Assembly: GCA_036852015.1 (NCBI GenBank)
Contig: JAANDG010000037.1
Coordinates: 310,001-374,000, forward strand
DNA length: 64,000 bases
Direction of reading: 5' to 3'
From: Pelodera strongyloides
Lineage: Eukaryota > Nematoda > Chromadorea > Rhabditida > Rhabditidae
In this document: positions 62,914 through 64,000 of the stretch, piece by piece
How positions within the stretch are numbered: position 1 is the first letter of the stretch
Layout: each line of letters opens with the position of its first letter
Program-made: the position numbers and the translations under genes
Notes under the pieces: model-generated
Told to the model about the DNA's origin: nothing
Database searches by the model: none
The model's input: the letters and a program-made list of their open reading frames with translations, nothing else

Positions 62914-64000
62914 AATTTGAAATATCTTTGTCTTGCGAGCATTTAATATTGATTATTTGAGAACAAGCATATTTTGGTAGACGGGTGTGTTTCGTGTTAG
63001 TCACCGCTGTGACTCAATGTCTGAGGTCTAGTCGCAGTCGCAATTTCGCAAGTCCAGTCGCGGTATCCATTTAAAATGAGGAACAAATTCAGGTTGTTCG
63101 CATGTCTAGTGATGTAAGCTCGACAGGCGACCTGCCGCAATGACCAGTCGCCTGTCGCCTCTAGCAGCGACAAGCCGCCAGTCGCCACTGAACAGTCGCA
63201 GCGACGAGTCGCCAGTCGCAGCTACAAGTCGCCCGCCGTGTCGCCGACTTCTACCAGCCAGCGAGTCGCTAGTTGCCAGTCGCAGCGATAAGCCGCCCGC
63301 CGTGTCGCCGGCTTCTACCAGCCGCGACTGGCCTCATATGTTGTTTACCGCGATACACTCCCACGAGGGACGAGAGATGAGAGTTCTAGTGAAAAATGAG
63401 AATCAGACATGTGTTGAAAGATGGAGAGTGCATACATTGAGCGCGAGAAAAGCAGAAAAGCAATCGTCAGACACACAGAGACATCGATTTCGTCAATGTC
63501 AAAACAGGGTGGTTTTCGGTAGATTTTGGCGACTTTTCCCCATTTTTTTAGAATTCAGTCTCCTATTTTAGTTCTTTGCTTACTTTGCTACTTACTTGGT
63601 TTAAATAAAAAGTCGGGCATGTCTTTTTCATATTTCTACTTTCTCTTATCTATAGTACTGTTTTGACTTTTTCAATATGCGAAAGAATTTATCTACTTTT
63701 CTGCAAAACAACACTCGTATTTATCACGTGTTCTAAAGGAACCTCATATTATGAATAATCAGAAGTTTATTTTCTGTATAAATTGGAAAATATGGATAGA
63801 ATTGGTAAATACCGTGTTATATATTCATTTTAGTTCACAAATTAATTCATGGGAACTTTAAACTTAGATTTAGCGGCTGTCGCGAATAGTTGTCACAAAT
63901 TTTTTTAGAAGCTTTAATTGGACGCTTATTTTGTTCAAGAGATGATTGGATTAGGATTAGGGGGTCTATAGTTCATTAAATCATATATCCTTGTATGGTT
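62910..64000. other. Downstream stretch with an AGTCGC-rich repeat
   Basis: At 63115-63340 the sequence is made of degenerate AGTCGCC / CAGCGACAAGC units, including a longer repeat GCCCGCCGTGTCGCCG(A/G)CTT seen twice. The overlapping open frames translate only this repeat. The rest is AT-rich with no supported gene. Confidence 0.6.

Noticed and set aside
62997..63571. Ser/Arg-rich open frames
   Set aside because: They are produced by the AGTCGC repeat and show no codon bias or introns.

Overview
This looks like a stretch of nematode nuclear DNA. The evidence is short AT-rich introns with TTTCAG-type acceptors, trans-splice-like acceptors just upstream of start codons, an ELAV/EXC-7 gene, a TIL-type inhibitor, palindromic TTAA-flanked MITEs of a kind known from Caenorhabditis, and a 22-base sequence on the minus strand that matches the nematode SL1 spliced leader at 21 of 22 positions. 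I cannot name the species. All gene models were built by hand from splice sites, codon phase and protein sense, so exon coordinates are predictions. Where I state that exon lengths sum to a whole number of codons, I checked it.

Layout. 2578-5681 (+): the 3' exons of an RGS-domain gene whose N-terminus is unresolved. 5682-7616: repeats, including a TTAA-bounded palindrome and an LTR-like end joined to a reverse-transcribed-looking tRNA-Glu fragment. 7617-9812 (+): an 11-exon Pro/Gln-rich protein of unknown function. 10176-11004: a hAT-like MITE. 11100-14761 and 14970-18987 (both -): two secreted MAM-domain proteins only 208 bp apart, probably co-transcribed. 19-37 kb: a long gene-poor, repeat-rich interval that carries the SL1-like sequence, a tandem repeat with GNRA-loop hairpins, tRNA-derived fragments and a GCGGGAAA-rich array. 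37286-43848 (+): a complete ELAV/Hu-type RNA-binding protein with three RRMs.

46.3-62.9 kb (+): four genes for proteins of the secretory pathway. They are a single-pass type I membrane protein (46367-49730), a secreted protein with two predicted GC-AG introns (50322-52737), a small secreted protein (55969-60669) and a short TIL-domain protease-inhibitor-like protein that lacks the first of ten family cysteines (61895-62909). The third gene has a 2626-bp LTR retrotransposon in an intron, antisense to it. The element has identical 207-bp LTRs and a 5-bp target duplication, and an in-frame internal deletion fuses Gag-protease to an integrase tail, so it is a recent non-autonomous insertion.

Functionally, RGS (G-protein signalling) and ELAV (mRNA processing) are recognisable regulators. 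The MAM proteins and the 46-63 kb cluster look extracellular or membrane-bound, but their roles cannot be read from the sequence. The most unusual signals are the SL1-like sequence, the deleted but frame-preserving retrotransposon, the CCA-bearing tRNA fragment, the nested TTAA elements with one sitting 9 nt from a splice donor, and the relaxed 5' splice sites.
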